DNA of 64,000 bases from Marinibactrum halimedae (GCF_021234875.1 NZ_JAJQVM010000006.1:62001-126000), one strand, 5' to 3'. Counted from the stretch's first letter, positions 1-9,984 are shown. Numbers and translations: made by a program. Notes: generated by a model from the letters alone, not told the origin.

Positions 1-686
1 TCTGTGTTATTTTGAACATAGGGCCACCAGTTATGAACCGCCCCCGCACTCAACGTTGAAGGCCCCACAATAGGGTAATTTGACAGCGTATCATCTTCGT
101 TAAAAACACGATGTATTTTTCTCCAATTCTCTTTGTTTTTATATTTATCACCAAAATCCGTTTCATTACCTGGCTCAATGAACCTTACTGTTAAATTATG
201 GACATCCTCCACATAACGAACATAAGCCTTAAACATATTTCGCCAGCGACCTGTATTGATATTATTGCCATTGGCAGATACATAATAAGGATGCACCTTA
301 TCTTTCGCACTGGACGCCATTAACGTAACCGTACGAATCTCTTTATAGTTATCTGGATCATTTTGAAAGTTCAAGCGATTCAATTGATCCAGTTTCTCTA
401 CATAGCCATCAATTTCGGCTTTCGCTTCATCAGAAAGCGTTCCATCTGCCTGTAAAGCATATTCTTGTACTGCTCCAAAACGCATTGCATCAATCGTATT
501 ACCGACATACTCACTTGACTCTCTAACATTAGACGTCCCCACCGTCCACATCTCACTCTGTTTTACCACGCCTGCATCTCTTGTATTAAAACGGACATCA
601 ATCGCTGCAACCTGTGAACTTAACATACTGATTAAAGACGCTACCGCAACTCGCTTCCCGTATTGAACAGAGAATAAACTTTTCAC
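1..686 (-). CDS. Secreted protein, probable clan-A-like glycoside hydrolase (N-terminal part, runs off the window)
   Basis: The frame is open from a GTG at 686 to the window edge (228 codons), so the C-terminus is missing. The GTG is chosen because an AAAAGGTG ribosome site lies 6-8 bases upstream; the ATG at 702 is in another frame that soon stops. Residues 1-28 look like a Sec signal peptide (basic start, hydrophobic run, cleavage after a QVAA-like end). Around residue 170 there is a strand-like stretch with EPGNE, followed about 30 residues later by IVGPSTLSA and then NWW. An Asn-Glu pair after a hydrophobic strand is the usual acid/base position of clan GH-A TIM-barrel glycosidases, so a polysaccharide-degrading enzyme is my inference. 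I do not recognise the exact family. The signal peptide is clear, the enzyme class tentative. Confidence 0.55.
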   Translation of the reverse strand, partial: MKSLFSVQYGKRVAVASLISMLSSQVAAIDVRFNTRDAGVVKQSEMWTVGTSNVRESSEYVGNTIDAMRFGAVQEYALQADGTLSDEAKAEIDGYVEKLDQLNRLNFQNDPDNYKEIRTVTLMASSAKDKVHPYYVSANGNNINTGRWRNMFKAYVRYVEDVHNLTVRFIEPGNETDFGDKYKNKENWRKIHRVFNEDDTLSNYPIVGPSTLSAGAVHNWWPYVQNNT

Positions 687-952
687 ATTGGCACCTTTTC
701 ATTATTAATTTTGTTAAAATGGAATACTGTATGAAAAATTAATACTTATATGAATATTGAGCGAACGAATAGAAGACCCAAACACATCGTTCGTCTTTAC
801 TCTAACACGTCATCAAAAGGGAAATAGAGAATATAAAAAAGCAACAAACGAAAAAGGCGCCAAAAAAACAGCACCTACAGAGTTACTTAAAAAAACGAAA
901 AAAGAAAGGTGGTAAGCTCAGCATAAATACCGAAACAAAAAAGAGTGCAACA

Positions 953-1630
953 TTAAGACAAGGGTATATTAATACCCTCCTTACCGTGTCGATGGTAATG
1001 TTGAATAATATGACTGACAGCCCTATTCCACTGCTCCCCGGTTGCAGAACGCGGGCCAGTAGAATGCATTCCTCTGCGGTTAATGAATAAAGGAAGCGGT
1101 TGCTTCACAGCCCTATATTGAGCCCACACTTTCAAGTAATAATCAAAATCTTCACCGGTGTCCATGCTCTCATCAAAGGGGTTATCTTTTGCAATTGATG
1201 CTTTGACAAAGTGCCCCATTTGTAACGATAGAAACGGATTAATACGAATTAATTGTTCAAACGATTGAATTTCCATTTCTTGCTTAGGTCTCAGTTGCGC
1301 AGTTTCACCAGACAATTCAGCAATGGCGCCCCAAATGGCATCGTACTCCTCAATAAGGCCAGTTACCGACTCAAAAGCACTAGCCACCATAAAATCATCC
1401 GCATCCAGAAAAAAAATCCAATCAAATCCCTCATTTATTGCCATCTCTACTCCCAAATTTCGAGCATGAGAACGGCCCAACTTGCCTTCAATATCTTCAA
1501 CTGGGAATGCTTTTATTTCACTAAAAGGGCCTTTACTGTATTCATGAGCGCTTAGAATTGAGGTTAGGCATTCTTCCCAACGCTGTTCATGGCCGGGGCC
1601 TATTGGAGTAATAACTGCGCAATTTGTCAT
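953..1630 (-). CDS. Family 2 (GT-A fold) glycosyltransferase
   Basis: A 225-residue cytosolic protein with no signal peptide or membrane segment. It has the GT-A pattern: an N-terminal strand (CAVITPIGPG), a basic stretch with GRSHARNLGVEMA, then WIFFLDADDF near residue 75. The DADD there is the DxD-type motif that holds the nucleotide-sugar and metal. A later GEDFDYYLKVW resembles the ED motif carrying the catalytic base in family 2 enzymes. It lies 97 bases downstream of flgL on the same strand and is probably read from the flagellar operon, so modification of flagellin or hook-associated proteins is a reasonable guess. The acceptor cannot be told from sequence. The upstream ribosome site is weak, suggesting modest expression or translation linked to flgL. 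Confidence 0.75.
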   Translation of the reverse strand: MTNCAVITPIGPGHEQRWEECLTSILSAHEYSKGPFSEIKAFPVEDIEGKLGRSHARNLGVEMAINEGFDWIFFLDADDFMVASAFESVTGLIEEYDAIWGAIAELSGETAQLRPKQEMEIQSFEQLIRINPFLSLQMGHFVKASIAKDNPFDESMDTGEDFDYYLKVWAQYRAVKQPLPLFINRRGMHSTGPRSATGEQWNRAVSHIIQHYHRHGKEGINIPLS

Positions 1631-1726
1631 GAAAATAGGGTCTCTTTAAAGCAAGTACTATTTAATAACGGGTACTTTTATTCAACATTATCACTCATTG
1701 ATTCAATGCCTGAGAAGGATGACTCA

Positions 1727-3097
1727 TTACAATAAATCAAATAAACTAATATTAGTTACGGTAACAAAACTGCTTTGGGCAGCTTGTAACACCGTTTCTT
1801 GCAATCGTAGTTCACTAAGTGCGGCAACATAATCCAAATCTTCAATATCCGATAATGCCTCAGCATTAAAGAGTTTAGCATCTTCATGCAAAGCGTCTGT
1901 CGCTTCCAGTAAATTCATTCGAGCGCCAACATTCGCAGTCACCCTGTCAATACTTTCACCGGCTGCATCAAGTTGATCCAAAATAACACCCAATTGGTCA
2001 CTCAAATACTGACCATCCGTTGGGGTGTCTGCTGGCTCCGATAACAATTGAGTTAAGGCATAAGCCGTTTCAATCACACCAGATCGCTCTTGCCGATCGA
2101 TCTGAAAATTCATTTGTTCACCCACGCCTGGCCCAGCGCCATCCGCATCTCCGGCCCCCACTGGAAAACCATCTGTATCGACCGGAACGTAGATATTAAA
2201 TACCTGCCCCATTTCAGCGGTCATGTCCACTTCGAGTGTAAGAAATCCATCGGCTGAGGCCGTATCTTCATTCAGTACATTAACCGGTGCCGTCACCGCA
2301 AACGGGCCAGAACCATCTGGTGCAAGATAGGTCGCGGTGTAATTCACCGGCACATCAGGGAAGTCAGGGTCTGTAGCGTCTCGATTATCCGTCAGCGTAA
2401 TCGTTGTAGTTTGAGGCTGAGGCACCGCCGTATAAAGATCAAAGTAATTATCAAACGTCAACTCGTCGGCAAGAGCGCCTCCTCCAATACGCGCGTTATT
2501 AATGTTCGTTGTACGAGTGTCCACTCGACGCGGGTTATCGGTGTCCATATACACTTCCCACCCACTATCTCGAATATTCACATAACTGCCGCCGGCAATT
2601 TCAACTTCTCGCTCAGCCTGATCCCCCACATAAATAAATGTGCCATCCGGTTGAACTTGAAAGGGCTGAATACTCGATTGACTGCCCGCAAAAATATATT
2701 CTCCACGAGCATTTTGGCTGTTTGCCAGCCCCAATAATTGTTCATAAATCTCTTGCGACTCTAATGCTAACGCTTCGCGGTCGGCATTGCTTAACACACC
2801 ATCACCGGCTTGAATAGCCAATTCTTCCAATCGCTGAACACCGACTAATACACCATCCAGAATGGTTTCCTGCTCAGACAGGCTATTCTCCGCAAGCGTA
2901 ATGTTATCCAGATAACGGTCTAAAATAGCATTATCTTCGTTAATATTTAAAATCCGGCTGGCCGCCACCGGGTCATCAGAAGGCACCAGTACTTCCTGAC
3001 CGGTGCTGATCTGTTCTTGTTTACGAAGAAGACGGCTGTATACGTCTTGGATATTATTAATACCGCCAGTAAAGGCTTGGTTCGTTGATACTCTCAT
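1727..3097 (-). CDS. flgL: Flagellar hook-filament junction protein FlgL (HAP3)
   Basis: FlgL forms the ring between FlgK and the first flagellin subunits. The N-terminal 150 residues have the flagellin-like coiled-coil pattern (MRVSTNQAFTGGINNIQ, then SGTG-like ISTGQEVLVPSDDP). The last 80 residues give the matching C-terminal helix ending in LQAAQSSFVTVTNISLFDLL. The middle (about residues 170-360) is a longer, Asp/Thr-rich variable domain, making the protein 456 residues, long for the family. I start at the ATG at 3097 rather than the GTG at 3100 because an AGGTGA ribosome site is better spaced for it. The gene follows flgK with a gap of about 75 bases and is the last hook gene of the flgFGHIJKL series. 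Confidence 0.93.
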   Translation of the reverse strand: MRVSTNQAFTGGINNIQDVYSRLLRKQEQISTGQEVLVPSDDPVAASRILNINEDNAILDRYLDNITLAENSLSEQETILDGVLVGVQRLEELAIQAGDGVLSNADREALALESQEIYEQLLGLANSQNARGEYIFAGSQSSIQPFQVQPDGTFIYVGDQAEREVEIAGGSYVNIRDSGWEVYMDTDNPRRVDTRTTNINNARIGGGALADELTFDNYFDLYTAVPQPQTTTITLTDNRDATDPDFPDVPVNYTATYLAPDGSGPFAVTAPVNVLNEDTASADGFLTLEVDMTAEMGQVFNIYVPVDTDGFPVGAGDADGAGPGVGEQMNFQIDRQERSGVIETAYALTQLLSEPADTPTDGQYLSDQLGVILDQLDAAGESIDRVTANVGARMNLLEATDALHEDAKLFNAEALSDIEDLDYVAALSELRLQETVLQAAQSSFVTVTNISLFDLL

Positions 3098-3171
3098 CAC
3101 TCACCTACTCAATGATACTCACTTATTATCAATGCTATTCTGCAACGCTTCTCTCAATATCCACAGCACGT

Positions 3172-5169
3172 TTAAATCTCCAAGATACGATTAAATAAAT
3201 CGCGTGCTACAGAAATTACTTGCGCAGAAGCATTGTAAGCTTGTTCATATAAAATCAGGTTTGACGCCTCTTCATCCAAATTAACACCGGAAATTTGTTC
3301 TCGATTGACAAACGCCTGATCATAAATTTCCTGATTGGCCGCTGCTTCAATTTGTTTTTGTGCCGTCACCACCCCCACGGTTTCGACCAGCTGCCCATAC
3401 GTATCCACCAAACTTTGATTGGGTCCAGCTACTGCTGATGAACTTCGAATTAAATCGGCAGTTTGCAACTCTACCATGGTCAATACGTTGCGGTTATCTG
3501 CAACCCCATTCGTATTAAAACTTACTGAGAATTCATCACCGTTTTCTGGTCGACCTGAAACACTCATTTCTATATCAATGGTATTTCCAGCACCGTCATC
3601 TAAAGTAAAAGCGATGGTATTTGTCACTCCGGGGTTAAACGCAATATTGGCGGGCGTCACCGTATACCCAGCAGGTAAATTTGCCACATCCCAGGTACTG
3701 GCACCTTCGTTATACACTAAATCAAAAGGGACACCCGGTGTTGCTCCACTGAGCATATTTTGCGTAGCAGCCTGCAAATCTGAGGCAAGCACAGGTTGTG
3801 TTATCGACATTTCACCACGATTAAACGTCGCCGTTTCTGCACGCAATGGAGAAGCAAATGCCAACTGCGTCGGCTCATTTAATACCAATTGGATTTCATC
3901 TGCACCATTACGCACAGGTGCAATAAAAAAATCATCCCCATTAGCCACAGCCCCAGAAGCCACGTTAATATCAAACCCTTCAGCAGGAAAACTCAGGGTT
4001 GCCGGCAGTGGTATGGCACCAGAGGCAATAATGGCTCTGTCGGCTAAACGCACTATTTCATAATTACCACTGTCAACACGCAAAGTGTAATCGCTGGCAG
4101 ACAATAATGAACTATCGGTAATTTCTATCTCAAATACAGCAGAACCGGTATTGTCCACGTCATAGCTAACTCGATTTTGCATCGCATTGGTGGTATTCAC
4201 TTCAGTGAAGATATTGACACCAAAATTACCGGCACTGTCTATACCCTGTGCTTGTTGTTGATTAAAAGAATCGGACATCACAATCGCCAAACGCCCTAAT
4301 TCATTCAACGCAGGAATCACTAAGTCATCCTGATAAGACAACAGACCACCCAATTGACCACCACTGATCACATCGTTTAAAACCACACCGGTATCGGATA
4401 GGGCCACGTCCAATTGAAAGCCACTGTCTAAAGAAGGCTCAACTCTTAAAACATTCACATCACTGCTCACTACCAATGGCTGCCCAGTGCCCAAATTAAT
4501 ATTAATGGTGCCATCGTCTTGCTCAACAGGTAATATACCCACCAGCTCACTTAGCTCTCGTATCGCCTGATCTCGCTCATCCAATAAATCATTGGGAGCC
4601 CGATTGTTGGCAAATGACAGAGCAACCGCGTCATTTAACGCAGCAATGTTCGCAGCGTATTGATTAATCTCCGCGACTAAAGCTTCTGTTTGGTTATTGA
4701 TAAAATTATTTTGCTGGCTGATTTCACCATAAAGCAAATTAAATCGATCAGCCAACCCCCCCGCCTCACTGAGCGATAGCTGCCTCCCCGCTACCGAAGC
4801 AGGGTCTTCTGATGCCGAAGACAATGAGGCAAAAACACGCTCAAGAGATAAGGTTAAACTGGTGTTTTCAGCCGCCAGCAAGCGATCTAATTGACTGGCC
4901 TGATCCAGATAAGACTCAGAAGCAGATAAATTTTGTCCTGCAATACGCAATTCTTCATTAATAAACCGGTTTACCAATCGATCAATATTATCAACCGTAA
5001 CGCCATTACCTACAAAACCAGAACCTGTAAAATTTGGCTGCTGTGTCGATTGCTCTGTACGTTGACGCGAATACCCTTCCGTCGTTGCGTTAGTAATATT
5101 ATGACCGGTAGTGGATAACGAAGTTTGAGAGGCTCGCAACCCTGACAGGGCAATACCAATTAATGACAT
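3172..5169 (-). CDS. flgK: Flagellar hook-associated protein FlgK (HAP1)
   Basis: FlgK is the first junction layer on the hook. The N-terminus has the rod/hook signature of axial proteins (SLIGIALSGLRASQTSLSTTGHNITNATTEGYSRQR), and the C-terminus has the matching helix (GVNLDEEASNLILYEQAYNASAQVISVARDLFNRILEI). At 665 residues it is within the longer FlgK forms, with an extended exposed middle domain. The start follows the flgJ stop by two bases and has a GAGGGG ribosome site, so the two are translationally coupled. Confidence 0.96.
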   Translation of the reverse strand: MSLIGIALSGLRASQTSLSTTGHNITNATTEGYSRQRTEQSTQQPNFTGSGFVGNGVTVDNIDRLVNRFINEELRIAGQNLSASESYLDQASQLDRLLAAENTSLTLSLERVFASLSSASEDPASVAGRQLSLSEAGGLADRFNLLYGEISQQNNFINNQTEALVAEINQYAANIAALNDAVALSFANNRAPNDLLDERDQAIRELSELVGILPVEQDDGTININLGTGQPLVVSSDVNVLRVEPSLDSGFQLDVALSDTGVVLNDVISGGQLGGLLSYQDDLVIPALNELGRLAIVMSDSFNQQQAQGIDSAGNFGVNIFTEVNTTNAMQNRVSYDVDNTGSAVFEIEITDSSLLSASDYTLRVDSGNYEIVRLADRAIIASGAIPLPATLSFPAEGFDINVASGAVANGDDFFIAPVRNGADEIQLVLNEPTQLAFASPLRAETATFNRGEMSITQPVLASDLQAATQNMLSGATPGVPFDLVYNEGASTWDVANLPAGYTVTPANIAFNPGVTNTIAFTLDDGAGNTIDIEMSVSGRPENGDEFSVSFNTNGVADNRNVLTMVELQTADLIRSSSAVAGPNQSLVDTYGQLVETVGVVTAQKQIEAAANQEIYDQAFVNREQISGVNLDEEASNLILYEQAYNASAQVISVARDLFNRILEI

Positions 5170-5171
5170 AC

Positions 5172-6245
5172 TTACCCCTCACCAGAATGCAGTAACAATG
5201 AAGACCGTGAAAATTCAGGCCGTTCTAAAATGGCAATAATTTTTTCCGCATATTTTGGATCAGTGGCGTAACCCGAACTCTGCAATTGCTTCACATATTG
5301 CTCAGGGTCATCACCCTGCTGAAGGGCCATTTGATAACGAGGATTATCTTGTAAAAACTGTGCGTAATCATTAAAACTTTCCTCTACCGTTGTATAAGCA
5401 CGAAATGCTGCAGAAGTTTTTTTGGCAACACCATCTTGAAACTCGAGTGTATTTACCGTCACACGATCTCCACTCCAACGAGCATCTGCTTTAATATTGA
5501 AAAGATTAAAGCTAGATTGCCCATCCCTCTCAATAATATGCTTACCCCAACCGGTTTCTAATGCAGCTTGAGCAACAATAGCGCGACTATCAACACCAAT
5601 TTGTTTACCCAATTTTTCTGCCAAAGGAAGCAAAGATCGAACAAACGCTTCAGGCGATGATGTGTCCACCTTCCAACCAGAAGGCATATTATTGTTAATT
5701 GATTCTGCATCAACATCGAGTATTTCAATTGGTTTTTTTTCTACACTCATCGACCCTGCAAAAATTGATGAAGACGGCTGACGTTTTTGAAACGTCAAGC
5801 TTTCTCGAGAAGAATTTATCGCTAGTCCTTCTTTATTTTTCTCTGCATCTTCTGCCCAATCCACGTCAAAGTTCTGCATTAATTGTTTTGCTAGGGTATC
5901 CGCAAGTCCCAACCCTTTACCACTAGACAACGACAAAGCCATTTGCTGATCAAACATTTGCTGGTGAAACTGCATTTCACTGCTGTTGAGCGGATTATCC
6001 TTCGCCAACACATCCACACTAGCACGCATGGTTTTCATCATTTCCTGCATAAAATACGATTCAAATTGTTGCGCAATACGCTTAAAGGCTTCTGGATTTT
6101 TCTCTCGTCCCAACGACTTAATATCTTGCAAAGACGATAAATCCGTAAATGTATCAGCACTATTGGGTTGTGTCGTTTTTCCAGTAGCCCCAATACCTTG
6201 TGGCTCTGGCATAGCAAGTTTTTGTGTCGCAACGGTCGATAACAT
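5172..6245 (-). CDS. flgJ: FlgJ, rod cap and peptidoglycan hydrolase
   Basis: This is the two-domain FlgJ of beta- and gammaproteobacteria. Residues about 45-125 are the rod-binding domain (FESYFMQEMMKTMRAS, with NPLNSSEMQFHQQMFDQQ). After a linker, residues about 200-350 are a glucosaminidase-type domain (GH73), with catalytic Glu in AQAALETGWGKH and the SFNLFNIKA signature. The protein is exported through the rod and opens the peptidoglycan for rod growth. It is 357 residues, slightly longer than the usual 310-330 because of the linker. It starts with an AGGAG site five bases before ATG, 13 bases after the flgI stop. Confidence 0.95.
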   Translation of the reverse strand: MLSTVATQKLAMPEPQGIGATGKTTQPNSADTFTDLSSLQDIKSLGREKNPEAFKRIAQQFESYFMQEMMKTMRASVDVLAKDNPLNSSEMQFHQQMFDQQMALSLSSGKGLGLADTLAKQLMQNFDVDWAEDAEKNKEGLAINSSRESLTFQKRQPSSSIFAGSMSVEKKPIEILDVDAESINNNMPSGWKVDTSSPEAFVRSLLPLAEKLGKQIGVDSRAIVAQAALETGWGKHIIERDGQSSFNLFNIKADARWSGDRVTVNTLEFQDGVAKKTSAAFRAYTTVEESFNDYAQFLQDNPRYQMALQQGDDPEQYVKQLQSSGYATDPKYAEKIIAILERPEFSRSSLLLHSGEG

Positions 6246-6258
6246 AAAAACTCCTGCA

Positions 6259-7422
6259 TTAGATCACAATCAATTCTGCTTTAAGTGCGCCGGCTTGTTT
6301 AAGGGCTTCTAAAATGGCCATCAAATCTCCTGGTGCGGCACCTACAGCATTAACAGCACGTACGATGTCATCCAAGGTAGAACCTGGCGCAAACTTAAAC
6401 ATTGGGTTCTGCTCTTCATCAACAGTAATGTCAGTTTGGGGTACCACTACCGTCTCACCACCACCAAGGGCGTTGGGCTGACTTACCTCCGGCGCCTCTT
6501 GAATGGCGACGGTAAGACTGCCATGTGTGATCGCAACCGGATCAACCGTAACATGCTGCCCCACTACAATTGTTCCTGTACGGGAATTAATAACCACACG
6601 TGCTGGCGCTTCACCAGGGTCGACTTCTATATTTTCCAACAGAGAAATAAAGTTTACTTTATGCTCTGGTTTCAAAGGTGCTCTTACACGAATAGAAGTA
6701 GAATCTTGTGCGGCAGCAGTATCTGGCCCCAACATAAAATTAATGGCATCTGCGATACGCTTTGCTGTTGTAAAATCAGGATGGTGCAAATTTAAAACAA
6801 CAGGCTCTCCGCCTGCGAATTGTGTCGGCACTTCACGCTCTACCATCGCGCCATCAGGAATACGACCAACACTGGGGACATTAACGGTAACCCTAGAACC
6901 ATCAGCACCTTCAACACCCAGCCCACCCACGACAAGATTACCTTGGGCAATGGCATACACTTGGCCATCCACACCTTTAAGCGGAGTCATAATTAAACTG
7001 CCACCACGAAGACTCTGTGCATTCCCCAAAGACGAAACCGTAATATCAATTTTCTGCCCTGGCTTGGAGAACGCGGGCAGCTCTGCATGAACAGCTACAG
7101 CGGCAACATTGTTTAACTGTAAACGCGTGTCTTGTGGTAAAACGATATCAAATCGTTGCAACATAGATAAAAACGTTTGCCCAGTAAATGGTGCTTGGTT
7201 AGTTTGATCTCCCGTTCCACTCAATCCGACAACCAGTCCATACCCCACCAACTGATTACTACGCACCCCTTGAATGCTGGTAATATCTTTAATTCGTTCA
7301 CCATAAGCAACTGAAACGTTACCGAAAAAAAAGCAGGAAAAAGATAATGCAAACAAACCTATCGCAACTGACAAAGAGCGATTAGTTTTATTAAACTGAA
7401 AATTATTTCTGTATTTATTCAT
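6259..7422 (-). CDS. flgI: Flagellar P-ring protein FlgI
   Basis: FlgI forms the periplasmic P ring around the rod. Near the N-terminus a signal peptide ([25 protein letters not shown]) precedes the conserved [25 protein letters not shown]. Family blocks such as [22 protein letters not shown]-like [14 protein letters not shown] and the C-terminal [21 protein letters not shown] are all present. The start is uncertain: an in-frame GTG at 7437 would add five residues. I prefer the ATG at 7422, which has a GGTAA sequence upstream and gives a normal signal peptide. It lies 34 bases downstream of flgH. Confidence 0.95.
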   Translation of the reverse strand: MNKYRNNFQFNKTNRSLSVAIGLFALSFSCFFFGNVSVAYGERIKDITSIQGVRSNQLVGYGLVVGLSGTGDQTNQAPFTGQTFLSMLQRFDIVLPQDTRLQLNNVAAVAVHAELPAFSKPGQKIDITVSSLGNAQSLRGGSLIMTPLKGVDGQVYAIAQGNLVVGGLGVEGADGSRVTVNVPSVGRIPDGAMVEREVPTQFAGGEPVVLNLHHPDFTTAKRIADAINFMLGPDTAAAQDSTSIRVRAPLKPEHKVNFISLLENIEVDPGEAPARVVINSRTGTIVVGQHVTVDPVAITHGSLTVAIQEAPEVSQPNALGGGETVVVPQTDITVDEEQNPMFKFAPGSTLDDIVRAVNAVGAAPGDLMAILEALKQAGALKAELIVI

Positions 7423-7455
7423 GGGATCATTTACCACATTTAAAGCCCATACAGT

Positions 7456-8193
7456 CTAAAACGGCCACACGGGACTATTAAAAAACTTCGACAGCCACCC
7501 CATCTCCTGAGAATCCGCTAACTCACCTGTACCACTGTAAGAAATTTTGGCGTTAGCAATACGTGTCGACACAACTGTATTAGTGGTACTCACATCTTCT
7601 GGTCGAACAATGCCACTGATGCGTATAAATTCATCACCTCGATTTAAGGTAATCCACTTTTCCCCACGCACAATTAAATTGCCATTTTGTAAAACATCCG
7701 CAACCGTTACACTGATTTCCCCCTGCAAACTATTACTTTGGTCTGCATCCGCTTCACCAGAAAAATCTCGGTTTGCATTAATGTCAGTCAATAAACTTAA
7801 ATTTGATGCACTAAGGCCTGTCCCTAAAATTGGCGCTTCATTAAGTTGAACTTCACTGTCTTTGACAACCGACACTTGCGAAGACTTCGTCGAGACAGTC
7901 CGCTCTTGCAATAACACAGTAATCACATCTCCCACACGCCGAGCCCTGGCATCACCATAAAGCATCATGGAGGTATTGGCTGAGAAAAGTGAACCATTCG
8001 CCGTCGGTAATGGCATACCCGAGGGTGCCATTATGGGGGCATAAAAAGGGTCTTCGCCTGGGCGCGGTATAGGTTGAGAAGCACAACCAACCAACCAAAG
8101 ACAGCTCCAGAGAAACGCATGTCGACCCACATCATAGTGTAATTTTGATAACCACATAAGCGCTCTTCTCACAGTGAAAAAGACGTTCTTCAT
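7456..8193 (-). CDS. flgH: Flagellar L-ring lipoprotein FlgH
   Basis: FlgH forms the outer-membrane L ring. The lipobox LVGC near residue 37 marks lipidation and outer-membrane targeting. The mature part has the family blocks SLFSANTSMMLYGDARARRVGDVITVLLQERTVSTKSS, NGNLIVRGEKWITLNRGDEFIRISGIVRPEDV and the C-terminal GWLSKFFNSPVWPF. The ATG at 8193 has no clear ribosome site. An ATG at 8157 (starting MWLSKLHYD) follows GAGAAGAG and would give a more usual signal length, so the true start may be there. The gene follows flgG by about seven bases. Confidence 0.94.
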   Translation of the reverse strand: MKNVFFTVRRALMWLSKLHYDVGRHAFLWSCLWLVGCASQPIPRPGEDPFYAPIMAPSGMPLPTANGSLFSANTSMMLYGDARARRVGDVITVLLQERTVSTKSSQVSVVKDSEVQLNEAPILGTGLSASNLSLLTDINANRDFSGEADADQSNSLQGEISVTVADVLQNGNLIVRGEKWITLNRGDEFIRISGIVRPEDVSTTNTVVSTRIANAKISYSGTGELADSQEMGWLSKFFNSPVWPF

Positions 8194-8200
8194 TAAGTCA

Positions 8201-8986
8201 TTACAAATTTTGCGAAATATACTGAAGCATTTGATCTGCGGTAGAAACGACTTTTGAATTCATCTCATAAACTCGTTGAGTTGTGATCATATTAACCATC
8301 TCTTCCACAATATCGACATTGGAATTCTCCAATGTACCTTGCAGTAAATCCCCTAATCCGGCTTCACCTGGAGTACCGGCAATAGGGTTGCCACTGGCGA
8401 CGGTTTCATAAAATAAATTGCCACCAATGGATTGAAGTCCTGCAGGGTTAATAAAATCCACCGTTTGAATTTGCCCAATTTCCTGGAGATTGGGATCACC
8501 TAATACGGATGCAGAGACAACACCATCAGATCCAATAGTGAGTACATTCGTGTCTTCCGGTACAGTAATGACGGGTTCAAGCAATAAGCCATTGGCATTG
8601 ACTAACTGGCCTTGTGAATCCAAATGAAATTCACCGTTACGGGTATAAGAGGTAGTTCCATCTGGCATAGAAATTTGAAAAAAACCACGCCCACTGATCG
8701 CCACATCCAATGCTTGATCTGTCACTTGCAAACTGCCTTCGGTAAACTGCTTTTGCGTGCTGACAACTCTTACCCCTGTACCTAACTGTAAACCAGAAGG
8801 CAGTACGGTATCTTGTGTCGACTGAGCACCCGGCTGTCTGGTTACTTGATATAATAAATCTTCAAATACCGCTCTATCGCGTTTAAAACCCACGGTTGAG
8901 GCATTCGCCAGGTTATTGGAAATTGTAGTTAATTGGGTATCTTGCGCACTTAAACCGGTTTTACTGACATATAACGCTGAATGCAT
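8201..8986 (-). CDS. flgG: Flagellar distal rod protein FlgG
   Basis: FlgG is the distal rod subunit. It is 261 residues, the standard length, with the rod/hook signature TQLTTISNNLANASTVGFKRDRAVFEDLLYQ at the start, the GFFQISMPDGTTSYTRNGEFHLDSQGQLV block in the middle, and the C-terminal LENSNVDIVEEMVNMITTQRVYEMNSKVVSTADQMLQY. The ATG follows a GAGGTGG ribosome site. It sits between flgF (gap of about 54 bases) and flgH. Confidence 0.97.
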   Translation of the reverse strand: MHSALYVSKTGLSAQDTQLTTISNNLANASTVGFKRDRAVFEDLLYQVTRQPGAQSTQDTVLPSGLQLGTGVRVVSTQKQFTEGSLQVTDQALDVAISGRGFFQISMPDGTTSYTRNGEFHLDSQGQLVNANGLLLEPVITVPEDTNVLTIGSDGVVSASVLGDPNLQEIGQIQTVDFINPAGLQSIGGNLFYETVASGNPIAGTPGEAGLGDLLQGTLENSNVDIVEEMVNMITTQRVYEMNSKVVSTADQMLQYISQNL

Positions 8987-9040
8987 ACTGCCACCTCTTG
9001 TCTTTCAACCTAAAATTCAGAAAATAAAAATCAAAAAAAG

Positions 9041-9784
9041 TTATGAAATTTGCAATAAACGTCCGGAGGATTCACTCATTTCATCCACCTTACTCATCAT
9101 TTTCACTTGCATTTCATATTGACGTGACTGACTTAAAATTTTGGTAAATTCATCAATCACATTGACATTACTGCCTTCTAAGAAACCAGAAATTAATTCA
9201 ACATCTGGGTCTGGTAGAATAGGATCTTCATTTTTTAATCGGAACAAACCATCCGTTCCTTTTTCTAAGTTTTCACTATCTGGGTTTGCCAATTGAATTC
9301 GGTTAATAACGGCTAGGGCCTCAGGGCCTTGCCCCTGAATCGCCACGGTAATGGTTCCATCTGCAGCAATTTCTATACTTTCTTGTGGAGGTACGGCAAT
9401 AATACCGCCGTTACCTAATACCGGTAATCCATTGCCGGTACGTAAAATACCAGCGGCATCCAATTGCATGTTCCCCGCACGAGTTAATGCTTCGGTGCCA
9501 TCCGGGGCTTGTACAACAATAAAGCCTTCACCACGTATGGCTACATCCAGACTTCGGCCAGTCTCATTCAATGGGCCCTGTTCAAAATTCGTTGCAGGTC
9601 GCTCGGTTAATGCATAAGCACGGGTTGGATGCCCTTCACCATAATAAATAGGCATACTGCGGCTTTGTTCGAAGTCTGCTCTAAACCCTGTGGTATTGGC
9701 GTTCGCCAAATTATTGGCTCGCGCAGTTTGAGCCATCATATTGTTCTTCGCGCCTGTCATGGAAATATATAATGCTCTGTCCAT
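9041..9784 (-). CDS. flgF: Flagellar proximal rod protein FlgF
   Basis: FlgF is a proximal rod subunit (247 residues). I place the start at the ATG at 9784. It gives the family's usual MDRALYISMTGAKNNM opening and has an AAAAGG ribosome site six bases upstream; the longer frame adds eight residues without support. The rod signature RANNLANANTTGFRADFEQ and the C-terminal GSNVNVIDEFTKILSQSRQYEMQVKMMSKVDEMSESSGRLLQIS are present. It is the first gene of the flgFGHIJKL unit, with a sigma-54 promoter about 57 bases upstream and a terminator closing flgE before that. Confidence 0.96.
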   Translation of the reverse strand: MDRALYISMTGAKNNMMAQTARANNLANANTTGFRADFEQSRSMPIYYGEGHPTRAYALTERPATNFEQGPLNETGRSLDVAIRGEGFIVVQAPDGTEALTRAGNMQLDAAGILRTGNGLPVLGNGGIIAVPPQESIEIAADGTITVAIQGQGPEALAVINRIQLANPDSENLEKGTDGLFRLKNEDPILPDPDVELISGFLEGSNVNVIDEFTKILSQSRQYEMQVKMMSKVDEMSESSGRLLQIS

Positions 9785-9852
9785 CGTAAACCTTTTACTT
9801 ACTGTCAAGTTTTTGCCATTTCAGCCGAAAACGCTGCTCTATTTATAAAAGA

Positions 9853-9867
9853 GCAAAAACAGTGCCA
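9853..9867 (-). promoter_or_regulatory. Sigma-54 (RpoN) promoter of the flgF operon
   Basis: Read on the minus strand, the sequence is TGGCAC, five bases, TTGC. This is an exact match to the sigma-54 -24/-12 consensus with the correct 10 bases between GG and GC. The predicted transcription start is near 9841, leaving a leader of about 57 bases before the flgF ATG. In Pseudomonas and Vibrio the middle flagellar genes are RpoN-dependent with FleQ/FlrC activators, which fits. Confidence 0.85.
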
Positions 9868-9984
9868 GAACATCAAATAAATTAAACAGCAACAAAAAAC
9901 AGTAGAAATTTAAAGACATCAACAAAAAGGAAGGAGGGAGAGAAAAAAGAAAAGACAGACGAACGAAAATCACGTAAAGAAAGA

